Shown here: positions 1 through 13,011 of the stretch, in pieces
How the letters are laid out: each line of letters begins with the position of its first letter
Position numbering within the stretch: the first letter of the stretch is position 1
Notes under the pieces: generated by a model
The model's database searches: none
Told to the model about the DNA's origin: nothing
The model's input: only the letters and a program-made list of their open reading frames with translations
Made by a program: the position numbers and the translations under genes
From: Aquatica leii
Taxonomy: Eukaryota > Arthropoda > Insecta > Coleoptera > Lampyridae
Length of the DNA: 64,000 nt
Direction of reading: 5' to 3'
NCBI GenBank assembly: GCA_035610365.1
Contig: CM069432.1
Coordinates: forward strand, 236,062,104-236,126,103

Positions 1-794
1 TAAGTCAGTGATCTACTTAAATTTTAATATGGTAATATCAGTGATGCGTAAGTTGAAAAACTTTTGCAGACCATAAATTAACAGCAAATACTACTAGAAT
101 TGTCAATTTTATATATCGTCTGAAAGTTATATTAGAACTCAAAAAAAAAAGTTCTAGTATGATTATTAAAACACGGGATTAAAGTCATGCTAATGCTGCT
201 AATAGTTAAACCGCTGAAACACGTAACAAACATTAACAGTCATATTTACAAAAGATGAATTCTGTAAAACTATCTTATTGCTAACAAAATCTCACCTACA
301 TCTGGTAGAAAGAAAGTAATGTACAGAAGATATAAATGTACCGTTTTAGTAATTAATGTTTTAATGTGCATTTAATGGTACTGTACAATACTTATTTTTT
401 CAAAAATACTTTTTCGTTTCTAACGGGTGGCACCACTGCCGCTGACACCAGTACGAATGCATTTGTCTGTGTTTACGTTTGTTTGTATCTAATGTCTGAA
501 ACAATTGATCTCCCGCCGTTTATAAAATACGCGCTATGATCCGTTTTCTGCATGCAAAGCGCTTGCAAACATTTAAAAATAGTGATGCGCATGATGAGCG
601 TAATGGACCACCGTCTGTTAATATTAAAGACTGTAAAGGGTTAGTGAAAAAAGTTGATACGAAAGTTCGGAAAAAAAGACGCTTTACGATTTCGTCAGAG
701 TTTCCACAAGTTTTATTCGTGAAATTATGGCAGAACGCTTAAGTTATCTAAAGTTGTGCTGAGTACTAATTGCTAAGTGAGTTCCAGAAAACCG
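1..794. other. No recognisable gene
   Basis: AT-rich sequence with no recognisable gene. A 68-codon open frame at 536-742 on + has a lysine/arginine-rich middle but matches no family I know. It has no splice context or start context that would support it, so I leave it unannotated. Confidence 0.4.
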
Positions 795-847
795 GTCTAA
801 ATAAAATCAAAACACTACCTACAGTAGTGTTTTGATTTTATTTAGAC
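795..847. repeat. Perfect 24-bp inverted repeat (hairpin)
   Basis: Positions 795-818 are the exact reverse complement of 824-847, with a 5-nt loop (ctaca). Pairing continues outward for a few bases after a one-base bulge. The arm starts gtctaaataaaatc. There is no mismatch in 24 pairs, while neighbouring elements are heavily decayed, so the arms are either young or kept identical. It could be a tiny MITE, a small-RNA hairpin, or a replication-slippage palindrome. No flanking target duplication is obvious. Confidence 0.85.
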
Positions 848-2456
848 GGTACTATGATCGAGGTAATAAGTTTTTAAGTTCTTTTCGACGAGACATGAGT
901 GGCACAACATATGTTAGATTTCTAGGAGTGATGTTGCGATACACAACGACTAAGACAGCAAGTTACTAAATGAGCTCAAAATGTTCATGTGTAACAGTAA
1001 TAGGTTCATAACGGCAATAGCGTTCCCTAAATTAGCAACTGTACTCCACAACGACAGCTGCTGCACTTCAAATTTACTTGTGTATTAAACCAAATAGTAA
1101 TTGGTCGTTTCAAAACTAAAACTTCCAACAACCTCTTATAATTTTTTCTTCGTCTTTGTATTGTGCACACCCACACAATTATTAAATTTAAGTTTCAGTT
1201 TTTTTAACCACAACAGTGTAGGATTTCAATGTTTTGTCGGTCTTGATTGTGCGCTCTTAGGTATAAGTATTTTCACATGAAACTTTTATACATTTCAACA
1301 AGCTGACTAGACGTGTGGGCGTGCACGTTTGTCGTTATCATGTAAGGTGACATAACAGGTTGCTACTCTTAGATTATAGAAGATAATGATAAATCGACCT
1401 ACTGCGTATCATATTGTGTATTTGAAGCAAAAATTGTATCTGATCGCCATTACTTTGGTTTACAACAAGTTGCGTATCGTCATTTCAATTCATGTACATA
1501 TTTGAGTAAAGGCTTAGTAGTTTGTGCAGCTTCTAATTGCAACAACAATGGTAGATGAGAGAAGCTTGAAATAAGCTTACACAGCTAAACAAAATTTTCG
1601 GTTATGTTACAATTACCTGTTATTTTGTTTGGAATTTTTATAAATATATGTATTTAGTCATAAAATAACTACCACAACGGTTTTACACTTGATGTTAACT
1701 AATAATTTGTATAAAAAAGGTATAAAAGGTAACATAACCATACAACGAGTCATTGACGTAGGCAATACATTTTTTGTAGTTGATGCTAAAAAAAGTAGTC
1801 CTATTCTAGCTTTTTGTTGTTCGACACTGCGGATTGGAGATCCATTTGCTTCGGTTCATTACGAGATGGCTACCGACACATTTGACTGCAGCGACATTAA
1901 TAAAAATATAACTTAAAACTGCATTCACTTTATTTTAGCCATATCTTAACAACTGCACGTAAAGCTACTCGATTATTATGCCAATTCTTAACGTGGTTTT
2001 CTTTAGAACTAAAACCAAAAATAACTAGATTTTATATTATCTTATTGAAAACTATTAGTAGAGGAAAGTTACCAATGTCCGGTCCCTGTCTTTAAGCGGA
2101 CCCTTTATTTTCATATGTAGATCTTTATACCCACAAAATCACCTGCATGTGATATTTTTGAATGCGCCTTGACAGATGTCTACACCTTTGGTTTTAATTT
2201 TAAATAATTGACAGGTAAGTAACCGTATTTTTTAAGTACATGGAATGATTGATCAGTTTATGATGTAGAAGGCTTAGATGGTTGCTTGAACAAAAAAAAA
2301 CATAACCCCAAGATAAACAAAAACGCTGCGCTTAAGTCGGGCCCCTTATTTTTCTGTTCCCCTATGTGGGTCCCTTATGTTTTATGCTCAATTCTTCTAA
2401 ATTATCATGAATTCTATTTTTTAATCTCTTTTTCAGATTGAAACAGGAAAAGATGC
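848..2456. other. AT-rich stretch, no gene; possible pogo 5' end near 2080-2380
   Basis: No coding region is supported; the 75-codon frame at 1689-1916 matches nothing I know. Between about 2080 and 2380 several short repeats of the form GGNCCCTTAT occur. A similar motif in reverse lies near 7200 (GGGAGCCCACTATAAAGGAG). These may be sub-terminal repeats of the pogo-like element that encloses 2457-7144, but the match is weak. Confidence 0.3.
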
Positions 2457-2829
2457 CAAAAACAAAATCAAGAACTTGGTCATCAGATGACATAACCAAG
2501 CCATTAAAGATGTTAGAACGAAAAAACTTGGCCTGAAGAAAAGCAAGCAAAACATTTCATGTGCGCAGATCGACTTTTCAAACACTGGCAAATGCAAAAT
2601 ACGGCAGCCCTGTGGAAACTTCGCGCACAAAAATTTGAAGACCCACTGTTTTAAATGAAGCACTGTAAAATGAGGTGGTTGAATATTGTCTTGCTATGTA
2701 GACAACGTTTTTTGTACTAACGCGTCCAGACCTGCGAACAATGGCTTTACAGGTGGACGTAAGAAGCAATCGCATGCATCCTTTTGGTGACGATATGGCT
2801 GGAAGAAAGTGGGTCAGCTCTCCTAAAGA

Positions 2830-4660
2830 AAGCCTTGTTACATGCAAAAGTTGGAAACAATGTCACTGCCTGAAATGAGGTAACACAAACGATGTTGTGC
2901 CGCTGCTCAGTGGAGACGGAGTGGGTTATATTTGAAAATTCCGTGATAACTTGGAAACGAGATTGACATAAAATCGAAATAAAAAGGTAAAAACTCAAAA
3001 TCGGTTAGGGCGCCAATCAAGAACACGATGATTATAGCTTCTGGACCCCTGATAACCCAGAAGCTCATCTGGTTGGTTACAACCCCTGGACTTACCTCGA
3101 GTTGTAACTAGCTAAACTCTGAAATGTACTTAAAAATTTACGTACGCGGCGGCTGAATGAATAAAAGCTCTTTACAGTTTAACAATTTAACATTTATTGA
3201 CTGAATAAAATAAAAAATGAATATCAAACAAACTTGAATAAAAATAATAAATGAAATAATAATAAGCAAGACAAAAATTCACAAACTGAATACAAAAATT
3301 AATATATAAAAAAAAAAATAATAATAAAAGCGTTAACTTGTTTTTCAATAAAACATAAAAATAAAATTCAAGGCCTTGTCCGCATACTTAATCCGTAAAT
3401 TTAACAACAAACAACAAATCAAAAAAAAAAATACAAAAGTCACAAAATAGACGTCCGAAACTCTGGTTTCGAACTCAGCGTTAAAGAAAAAAAAATCACA
3501 TGTTACATTATCTTTCATGCATGAATACGGTTTATTTTTTTTTTTTTTTTTACAAAACACCAACCAAAATTAATTAATTAAAGCAAAATTCACGCAAACT
3601 TCTTCAAGTGTTTCTTGAAATAATTATAACTAGCCGTAACTCAGTCGGCTCAAATCAAAGCTTTTAATCATAACGATCGCGGTTCACTTCACGATAATAA
3701 CAAATTCAATAAATACCTTTACTCAATTGTATACTCCAGGTAAACTCTGGGCACAGCGGTTCCAGAAGCTTTCGAGTTTAGATCGACCCCGGGACGGTCT
3801 AGGTGTTCTTGTAGTCGACTGAAGGTTCGGTGGGACCCCCAAACAATGGAATGACGGCGGAAGATATGTTTTAATTCAGCATTGAAATCCGCACAAAAGC
3901 GAAAATTGGATTCTCAGCATAACACATCGTAAATAAATCCAACTCGAACGTGAGCTTTATTATGTATACCATGAAGTTCATTAAACCGTAAAATTACGAA
4001 CTTGGAAAACCAATATTTTCTATCACACCACTTAATTTTCACGGTACCATTTGTTTAACTTCCCCGAAACCTTGAATACGTCACGGAACCCGGTATTTCT
4101 TAATTGCGACCAAAAAAAGATCCTCTCAAAATCAAAATTTTACTCCTTTTAACTCTTCGTAATCCAACTTAATTCAATAAACTTGCGCCGTAAAATCTTT
4201 GTAAAAGATGGAACACTAAACAAAGTTACTTATCAAAGATGAAAAATATTGTTACCACGTGCGTTACGTCACGTACGCACACGAAAAGACAGGAAATGTT
4301 CTCATGAAAATGCTTACTTAGTTAAATTATCAAGTGATCCAAATCACGCTCGTAAATGACCTCAACATAAACAAAAGTAGATTCTAAGAAAAATTGATCA
4401 AATTACATTCCAAAAAGGAAGTCATAAATTAGATAGAGTTGTTATTCCATTGAAATAACCAGAAGTAAAAACACTAAATCAAAATCAAGACCACGGAAAT
4501 TTATGCGTTTAAAAAAAACCATTAATAATTGTGAAATAACTATGAAATACAAATCAACTTAAATTAAATGTAATAAAATAACGAGTAAAACGTTTTCGAT
4601 GCTTACACAGTAATCAATCGCTAAAATAAAAGAAAATTCAGCCCAATAAATCTGAATACG
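2830..4660. other. Insertion-like segment inside the pogo gene, A-rich
   Basis: This 1.8-kb segment lies between two consecutive parts of the pogo reading order (GRKWV on the left, GVFYKRF on the right). It shows no protein homology I recognise and is rich in short A/AT runs (for example around 3220-3340). It shares the short string GGGCGCCAATCA (about 3009) with the solo LTR at 5171-6312 (about 5444), in the same orientation. It may therefore be an older, diverged LTR-type insertion. I could not find clean TG/CA ends or a target duplication. Confidence 0.35.
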
Positions 4661-5170
4661 GGGTCTTTTACAAAAGATTCACGACCAAATTTCAACGCCG
4701 GTTACAGCCTATCGGAACATTTTATTCCAGAGCGCAGCGGTTTAGCAAAGAAAACGTGGAAGTTTTCTTTAATTATCTTATAAACCTCTACGAGAAAGGA
4801 AAATATACTCCGCATAGAATATTCAATGTCGACGAGAGCTGAGCGTGGATCAATAATTACAATTGTTGTATGCATGATCTTCCTTAGAAAAAATATAAAT
4901 GTCTAACTGCAGAAAGGAGTTCCACCTGGAACAATTTTTGCTGCTCACCCCTCAGGCTGGATCCAGCCCAACATATTCACCCAATGGTTCCAGCACTACG
5001 TACAGTTTGTTAAGCCCGCCGAGAATAAACCAGTGTTGCTACTTCTGGATGGTCATTACAGTGACACACAAAACTTCGATTTTATTGATTTGACCAGAAG
5101 AAACCATATTTCCATCCTCTCGCTTTTGCCACATTCTTAGCATAAGATGCAACCCCTCGACCAAACATTT

Positions 5171-6312
5171 TGTAATAAAAAATATAATAACGTATAATAA
5201 AAAATGTGAAAATACATTCATTAAAAGCAAAAATAGTTATTTTACCACGGCAGCAACCGAAGCACAGACCTCTGGGTGTGAGTCTAAATGAAAATAAATA
5301 CGAAGACGTAAATTCCTTTAATTTATTAACTATAACATAATACACTATTTACATTAAAGAAAAATGAACATTATTTGAATCAAAACAATATTTGGAATAA
5401 AACAGTATTAGAATAAAACAAAATTTGGGTTAAAACAATATTTGGGCGCCAATCACCTTTAAATTGGTGATGAATAAAAAGCATAAAATCTTATACCTAA
5501 TTATTAATTGATATTAAATGCAGAAATAGTAAACGTTTAATTTGTTATCGAGTATGTTTCCCGAAAACTTTTAACAACACAATTTAATTACTTGAATTCA
5601 AAATGTAACAAGTAGTATTCATTCCAGTTGACTCACCATATTTGATATGACGTCATCGGATATCTTCTATTTTTAGCACATTCTTTGTTGAAGTGATAAG
5701 ATTTTTCCGAACGAATGTAGATTTCCAAACACAACAGCAAGCATAAAACCAATGTATAAATCCAATGAATAATAAATTCCAATAACGGAAAATCCAGTAA
5801 ATAATAAGACAAAACCAAAAGAAAGATCCAGTAAAAACCGAAATAAAAGAAAAGATCCAGTAAAAACCCGGAATAAAAGAAAAGACCCTAAATATAAATA
5901 ATTAGAATGGTTTTTTAAATGACATGATGTACTTACGCTGCTTAGCAACGGCCTTGAAATAAATTCCTTTGTCTAAATGTATTGCGTAACATTGTGAAAT
6001 CACTAAAATGTTGAATTCAATAGAAAAATTATATCAAAATAAGGGCAAACTCACCAGCAATTAGATGGAATGAATAAAAATTAAATTGTATGCGTTTTTA
6101 CGCCATAATTAAGAAAATTTGTCTTCCTTGCATCACTCACGTGAAAAATCAAAGATTGCTCAAACGGAAGTGAGCTTAAAATCTATAACCCAAGTCGATT
6201 TGAAACAACGCGACGTTGCCAAACTGAATAAATTTACGTGCAATATTAGTTGCAGAAAATAAACAAATGTAAAATTGAATTTTAATGTAATGAACTCTAA
6301 CGGGACGTTACA
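5171..6312. mobile_element. Solo LTR, 1142 bp, with 4-bp target duplication
   Basis: The segment begins TGTAATAAAA and ends GGGACGTTACA, so it has TG...CA ends and short terminal inverted repeats (TGTAA/TTACA). It is flanked by ATTT at 5167-5170 and 6313-6316. Removing it plus one ATTT joins the pogo codons for MQPLDQTF to MGPLK in register, which fixes both boundaries. No retroviral-type protein is encoded, so it is a solo LTR left by recombination. Inside are short direct repeats (a unit starting GATCCAGTAAAAA occurs twice near 5824-5885) and a TTGGGCGCCAATC string. The superfamily cannot be assigned from an LTR alone; 4-5-bp duplications suit Ty3/gypsy or BEL types. Confidence 0.8.
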
Positions 6313-7566
6313 ATTTATGGGTCCTCTAAAGATATATTACAGTGAAGAGATCACACAGTGGCTGCGTCATAACGATTGTGCGTAAGTGCTTTTGATGTGA
6401 TGGAATTGTTTGGAAAAGCATACAGTGCCAGACTGCTCAGATCTCAATCAACGGCTTTCGAGTAACTGGTATCTATCCCTTAAATAAAAACAATGAATTT
6501 ATTGAAGTGGACACTAGCATCTCAAGCCAACGTAGTAATGATAACCAGAAAATCTGTGAATCATATATTTCATCGACGTCTTCCTGTGGACAAAGCCAGA
6601 AGACGATTCTTCTTATCACTCCGGAATCCATCAAAGTCTTATCATGTGAGTCTATCTGAAACAGCACAAATTCCACAAGTGAAGAAAAAGATTTTAACTA
6701 GAGGAAGAAAGGCCTGCAAATCTCAAATCATAACTTCTTCGCCATATAAGGCTGACTAGGAGCAGTCTATTGACACCAGAACAAGCAAGCCACCCACCAA
6801 ACAGTCTTTAACAAATCGAAGACGTGGCCTTGGATCAGAAACAAAATTTGTTCCAAGGACAAAGCAAGAGAAAGCGAAAACACGTCTCAAGCTCAGCTAA
6901 AGAGACATCAAGCAGTGAAGAAGACACTGGTGAATATTCCTCAGGCGAATCATCTAAATTGCAACTTTGTCCGGGAGAATCGGTACCAGCCAGTGATGAC
7001 GCGGGGTGTATTTTCTTCTGTGCAAAGTTTTCAGAAAAGACAATGAGAGAGCACTGGGTAATGTGTTTGATGTGTTCTATGTGGGCTCACGTCGACTTCG
7101 CCGGCGCTGAAACAGATACTTACATCTGTGACTTCTGTCAATAAATAAAAAAATTAAAATAATGTTTCATTTCTATTCACTTTTTCCGAGTATTTAGGTA
7201 GGGAGCCCACTATAAAGGAGCCTTTTCTAAAATCAAAAAAATGCATGTCCGAAGTTTTTTTCAAATTTCTAAAAAACAAACGTGTCTCAAATTTGTGTCG
7301 AACGTATATTAGAATTATTTGTCTACAGTTTGCAATGCAGGCAATGTAACTTCCATATGTTGAATCTTAAAATTTTTGAACCCCAAAAAGTAAATGCGGG
7401 CCTGACTTTGACGACTTTCCGCTCTCTTCGTCTACTTGTTATCAAGACGAAACACCACGAAGAATAAAACAAATATGATTTCTATAACAAAATTTTATAA
7501 TTCAGTTCAAATTTGTACTAACTTTGTAGTACCTATTTTGCTGAGGTATGCGAACAGATTAAATAC

Positions 7567-7764
7567 CAGTGGCGGCTTCTCTATCAGGTTATTTGGTCAA
7601 TAGTCCTCCAAAAAATACTAAAAATTGTTTTATTATTAATTTACAGTTTATTGCAAATATGTAACGTTTGATTTTAGGTAGATAAATTGAGTTTAAATAT
7701 AAATATTTTATTAAGTATTAATATTAAAATGACCCTCTTACAGCATTGACCACCGCCGCCACCC
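7567..7764 (+). mobile_element. hAT-type MITE, copy A (198 bp)
   Basis: Starts CAGTGGCGGCTTCTC and ends CCGCCGCCACCC, forming short GC-rich terminal inverted repeats in AT-rich surroundings. It is flanked by TTAAATAC (7559-7566) and TTACATAC (7765-7772), an 8-bp duplication with one mismatch, as expected of hAT. It encodes no protein. A second copy lies in the opposite orientation at 63577-63800. The two share most of their length when aligned by eye, including the internal run ACTAAAAATTGTTTTAT. Confidence 0.85.
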
Positions 7765-7772
7765 TTACATAC

Positions 7773-10700
7773 AAGTATGTACTCAAATAATGTTACTGAA
7801 TCTGAGAATTATGCAAAAACGTACATTTTATTTACTACATGCACAACTAGTAAACCCAATTACATAAAACATTTCAATATTTGATTCGTATTAAGGCGGT
7901 CACAAAACATTTATTTTCACACTGCGATTATAGAATTTCTGATACCGACATTAATATGTAAAATAAAAAATATATTTCAAGGATTCTTGTTGTTTAACGG
8001 AACTATTAATAAAAGCAGCTGCTATAAAACTGTTAATTGATGCCCATAAAAATATATATTAAAGTTCCATATATATCTCGGCCCACTTATCAAAAATTAG
8101 AATTATAAAATATTTAATTAAACACATAAACATCTATAACGTAATTGTCTACGTGATTACCAATAAACGCAACAAGAATTTACACGTTGTAGTTTTAATT
8201 AAAGAAAATTTAATGAAAAAACATCCGTAATTATGACTAGAATTGTGTTAAATTAACGATATTAAAAAGTGAGCAATATCATTGTTTTTTGATTAATAGC
8301 TTACGATAACGTTTATGGTAAACATTATGTATTAATATCTAAGAGCATTGGCCGACGCGTACTTCCCATTACTGATATTATTGGATAACAGTATCTACCA
8401 ATGACATTGAGCGTCGCGACGCCGTTCGGTTTATAGTTGTATGGCGTCTACCGCTGTATGTATATGCACGATTGTGTTAATATTAATAGTGATTTATGTA
8501 TCCTTCGAGTGAGTAAATTCATATCGTGAAATTACCTATTTTTTTTTTAAATAATGATTAAGCAAATTATTCTTATTATTTAGACGGTTGATGTAAATAA
8601 ATCGCTAGCTGGAGACGTAGTAGCGCCAAGAAGATAACTTTTTGATACGTTATCACAACGGGTATAATGTAAAGATCAACTGTCACATACACAGTGGAAT
8701 ATTCCGCAAGACAGGACCCGAACTTAAACGAGTCGTATTTGTAAGATAAAGCGTGTTTCATAATAAAAAATTCTATATGTAAAAACGCCACAAAGATTAC
8801 ATAGTAAATCGGTAAATAGTAAAATCGTTGATTGTATAACGTTTGATAAACCCCAATACAAAAACGTTTCTTACCAGGTTAACAATTGACTGATAAAAGT
8901 ATGTATGCAAACGGACTTTCAATGAACGCTACTGTTATTGATAAGTTTTATTTCGAAAATTGCTTCACGTGATATTTCGGTTTATCTATCGTCGTCGTTC
9001 ATCGTGTTTTAAATACCTAATATTTGCCGAATAATTAAATAGATTGACCTAAATTTGTTTTATTGAAACAATCGACGCTAAATGTCTTCGCAGTTAAATA
9101 AAAACAATGCGTTAGTCACGTTACCAAATTAAAAATCATCAATATGCACCACGGAAATGTTGAAATCTATTAGAGTACAATAACATTTTCATTTGCTTAT
9201 TTAACGTCCATCGGATTTCCACTTTAGTCACTACATCACATGTGACTCCTTACAAAAAGCCACAAATCACAAAATTAATTTATCGATACAACTATTATTG
9301 TATATTTAAAGTCATAAGCAGTAAACAAAACTCTTAAGATAATAACAAATCAGGCGATTAGTCTAAAGTATTTAATAGAGCATGTTTACCACCGATAATA
9401 TATTTTTTGAAACTATACAAATCGTACCAAAACATTTTCGATTTGCAAATCTTATCCTCACGTCTATTACACAATTTTTTTAATTCTAAAGTACACACAG
9501 AGGAAGCTTAATTATAACATAAAAAGTAACTTAACGATTTTATCATTTAAAAAGTCGTAAAACAGGTACTACTTAATATAAAAGGATGCAACTGGTAGAT
9601 CTTCTGCTCTACGGAAGTTTACTACTTTTATTCGAACTCCCCTCACCTGTCCCACCAAATGTAAAGAGTAACGCTAAATTATCTCACTCATTCTTATTAA
9701 TGAAATATGCGATAACTTTCCGTTCTTTGAACGAAACCTGTTTAATAATTTTCCAAAGGCTACAACTATATGCAAATTTCCATACGTATTGCAGTAATAA
9801 ATGTTGGAAATACGCTGCATTACATTTACTTAGAAAATAGGTCAAACAAAAAGGTGCTTTTAGTTATATGATCGTAATCGTAGGTGAGCTAACAATTTTT
9901 TCAGTTTTCTTCGATTTGTACACGTTAAAAAAATTTTGTCTTATCGCCATTGATAATGTTCGTTATAAGTGGACGAATATTGTCAACAAATCCGGAGCTA
10001 TAACAGTTACTTCTGTGTTTGTTTTATGACTTGTTTAATTTAATTTAAGATAAAGTTGATAACTTTAATTGAGAAATTGTTCAAGCAAGATTGTTGTTTT
10101 TCACTGGAAAAAGTAATTTTTTTTTAATTTAATCGTTATTTTTATAAGAATTACAATTGCAAAACAAGTACAGTTTGGGTTTTGGGTTTACAAATTGCAT
10201 GTACTCATCTACATGTTTTGATTGCAAAATATGAAGACAAATAATAAAAAATCTATAAATTATTTTAAATATTGCTCAAATGATTTATTTATGGTTATTA
10301 AAACGATTACAATTTTAAGAAAAACAAATTACTTTTGCATATAAATGTGAACGCTACAATATTACTAAATATTAAGTTAGCAAAAAACACTGTTTGTCAC
10401 AACATTGATTGTCGCAACATTGATTGTAGCTAATCCGTACCTTTTATTGATTTAACCAAACGCCTACTTCTTCTACGCATCTGATCATGCATTAATTAAA
10501 ATTTTAAATCATTTTAACACTGATGCTATCTTAGAAATCTGAATTATTCAAGTTGCTTATCAAGCTTAATAATTACATATTCGCATTCCTTAAAGAGAGA
10601 AACATTTACGGAGTTCATTTTAGTAAGAAAAGTTTTATCGAGAAACTTTCTTCTGGGCAGAAGTTCCTTCCGTTATACAAATTTAACGGCTTAACAAAAA

Positions 10701-10978
10701 GCATTTCAACACAAATATATAAGTGACAGTGACATCATCAAAAAATAGTATATGATTTATGATTATACTGTATATATATTTAGCAAAAAAGAAAATTTCT
10801 AGGATATCCAAGGTTAAGAAACAAAAACCTAAACCGTATAAACCGTGTAAACTTCGGTTATAGCCAAAGAAAATGAAAAAATAATTGTCTGATTGATTCT
10901 TCATGTTTCTAATAAGTAGGTACGTCATTTTTATTTTCTTAGCGAACTAATCAATTACGTTTTCTCGTTTATAAAATA
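7773..10978. other. AT-rich stretch without recognisable genes
   Basis: About 3.2 kb with only short chance reading frames (60-84 codons, low-complexity Phe/Leu/Ile/Lys composition). I see no transposase, no RNA gene and no clear repeat. Slightly GC-richer DNA at about 8345-8470 (several CpG) has no supporting coding signal. Confidence 0.5.
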
Positions 10979-11348
10979 TTGGGTTTTAAGGTCACTAATT
11001 AATTTATAAGATGTCATCCTAATTTATTGTATCATTATTAATTTTATGTTTATTTATACTAAAATGAGCGTTTTGATGTTATTACACCATCTTCAGCATT
11101 TTCAAAACATTCAAGGTTAATAATTAACAATTAATGTAGTTTCAAATTCGTTAGTTAAATGTCCCCGGTTTTGCAAATTTTATTTAATTAAATAATTGTT
11201 TCAATGTTTTGACGAAGTGAACATTGGAAAAACTTAAATCAAAATGCTGAAGATGGTGTAATAACACCGAAACATTAATTTAAACATAAAATTAATGCAA
11301 ATTTAAATATTAAGATCTTATGAATTAATTAATGACCCTAAAACCCAA
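10979..11348. repeat. Inverted-repeat (fold-back) MITE, about 370 bp
   Basis: The left arm (10979 to about 11103) starts TTGGGTTTTAAGGTCA. The right arm (about 11241-11348) ends TGACCCTAAAACCCAA and is its imperfect reverse complement over roughly 110 bp. Both arms contain a match to TTACACCATCTTCAGCATTTT or its complement. The loop is about 135 bp and non-coding. It is a non-autonomous element; the family is unknown. Confidence 0.75.
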
Positions 11349-11877
11349 AATCTTCTAGTAGTTAGTGCTAGAGAAGTTTTAAGAAGTTAAAATAACTGAA
11401 GTGGGATAAGAACGATTATCCAATATTTCCATATTAATTGAGTATAATATCGCAAAATATATTAATTAAGTAGTTATCATTTGCTAATTTGTTATGAATA
11501 AAACTGAATTATTTATTATAATTGTAATTTAATGTGCATATATTTGTTTATTATGCTTGTATGTACCTCTTACCAGACGGTATAAATTTGTAAGCTGTAA
11601 ATGGAAGATTTAAATCAATTGATGCTATAGTATTTCTAACAATTTACAACTCAAGTACGTATAAATTACTATTCTAACAAATAATTTAAGAATAGTATAA
11701 AACATAATACAAATATTTTACATAATCTATGTCATGCAATATTAACAGAACTTAAATTATCCAAAAATGTATTCAATAATGAAGAAAAGTTTTGAAAAAG
11801 AAAGATAACATAAAACAACCAAATTAATTCTCAAAAGACTAGTGTAAAGATTAACAAGAAAAAGTTACAAAACGACA

Positions 11878-12275
11878 GTTGTTATCCATCTTCTAGAAGA
11901 TATATTGAAAGGTAGGGAACACTCGAGAAGGATTTCCAAATGTGTATAAATACCGAAGAAAGAAATCGTAGGTCAGTTATTGCCGTAATGCGAATACAGC
12001 AGTGTTAAGAAGATTCTTCAAGTCTAAATAAATAATTCGTTATCGCGTGTGTGTACATAAATATACCGAGAATAATCTTGTACGTGATTTTAGTGTAAAC
12101 AAGTGTGTGAAGCTATCCACGGACTTTATCTTATCTTAATTAGTGTAAGTGTTTTTATTAAATATTATTAGATTTAACTAGTTCGGTTAATTTACAAGTG
12201 TACATATTTCTAGTATAAGTAAAACATATTTTTAGTAGTTTAAATAAATTAGTAATAATCATAAAATTCGTTACA
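11878..12275 (+). mobile_element. Solo LTR, family L, copy C (+ orientation)
   Basis: This segment is the reverse-orientation match of two segments at 44281-44694 and 46013-46414. Shared strings include CATCTTCTAGAA, CTCGAGAAGGATTTCC, TATAAATACCGAA, CGTAGGTCAGTTATT and GGACTTTATCTTATCTT. It ends AAATTCGTTACA. The first 35 or so bases of the other copies are not clearly present, so the 5' boundary is uncertain. It contains a TATA box and AATAAA strings, as an LTR should. No internal retrotransposon sequence follows, so it is a solo LTR. Confidence 0.8.
11945..11952 (+). promoter_or_regulatory. TATA box of solo LTR copy C
   Basis: TATAAATA occurs inside the LTR, about 75 bp from its left end. 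It is conserved at the same place in copy A (44586-44593 on the - strand) and degraded in copy B. Transcription would run on +. Confidence 0.5.
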
Positions 12276-13011
12276 ATACGATTCCTTTTTTCCCCATGTT
12301 TTAACTACCAAGTGTCAAGAAAGTTCGAAACATTTATCTATTCCTTTTTTTACCTTAACTTGATTTAATTAAATTTTTAATAAACAAATTGAATACATTT
12401 CTGAGCAGAAAACCATAACGTACGATTCTTTAGAAAAATTTCAAACCAAATATTTGTATAACGTTCTTTACAAATGGTAAAATATCAATCATTATTTTTA
12501 CTTTCTGAAACATATTTTGATCAAGAAAATTTAACATGTACGTACTTCATACGTTGATCATACATAGTCTGACATAATTTAGTATTGTTTATTTAAATGT
12601 CTACTTTTCTTTTATATCTTTTAGTACGGAGGTAATTACAATATGTTTTCAATAATTAACGTTAAGCAATATAGTATATTGTATAATGAGTAAGGAATAG
12701 TTGTCATTGCCAACAAATATAAAAATTTACGCTAAAAAGAAATTGATGAAAATAATACTGTAGAAAAAAACTCAATTACAGTGATTTAGTGTTTTTGATT
12801 ATAATTATTTTTAAATATGTAATTTTTTCAATGTATATAAACCAGTGAATTGCACTAGTCTTGTAACAATTGATTGTTCTACAAAGTGTTTACAATTACA
12901 TTTGTAACAAAGTAGCGACACTGTGTGTTTTATAATATTATAGTTAATATGATGTAAAAATATACAAACGCTTATGAACACAGAATTAATAAAGAATAAA
13001 TTATAACTTAC

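Larger units (their letters stand above)
2457..7144 (+). pseudogene. Pogo/Tigger-like (DDE_1) transposase, split by two insertions
   Basis: A decayed transposase in three blocks on +. Block 1 (2457 to about 2830) starts MPKTKSRTWSSDDITK and holds the N-terminal helix-turn-helix, then the RPTVLNEAL and GRKWV stretches typical of pogo proteins. Block 2 (about 4668-5170) has AQRFSKENVEVFF, then IFNVDES (first catalytic Asp) and LLLLDGHYSDT (second Asp), ending at KMQPLD. Block 3 (6317-7144) resumes with FMGPLKIYYSEEI, then FDVMELFGKAY, a low-complexity basic/serine tail, and a C-terminal Cys/His cluster (C..C...C..C..W.H, CDFC at the end) resembling a PHD-type finger. Several stops and frameshifts make it non-functional. 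The two gaps are insertions at about 2830-4660 and 5171-6312. The DDE_1 family is well known; the order of blocks is read directly. Confidence 0.85.

Noticed and set aside
12811-13011. The 3' half of the 124-codon frame on -
   Set aside because: After the GTAAGT site it is Phe/Ile/Cys-rich low-complexity sequence, as expected of AT-rich non-coding DNA.
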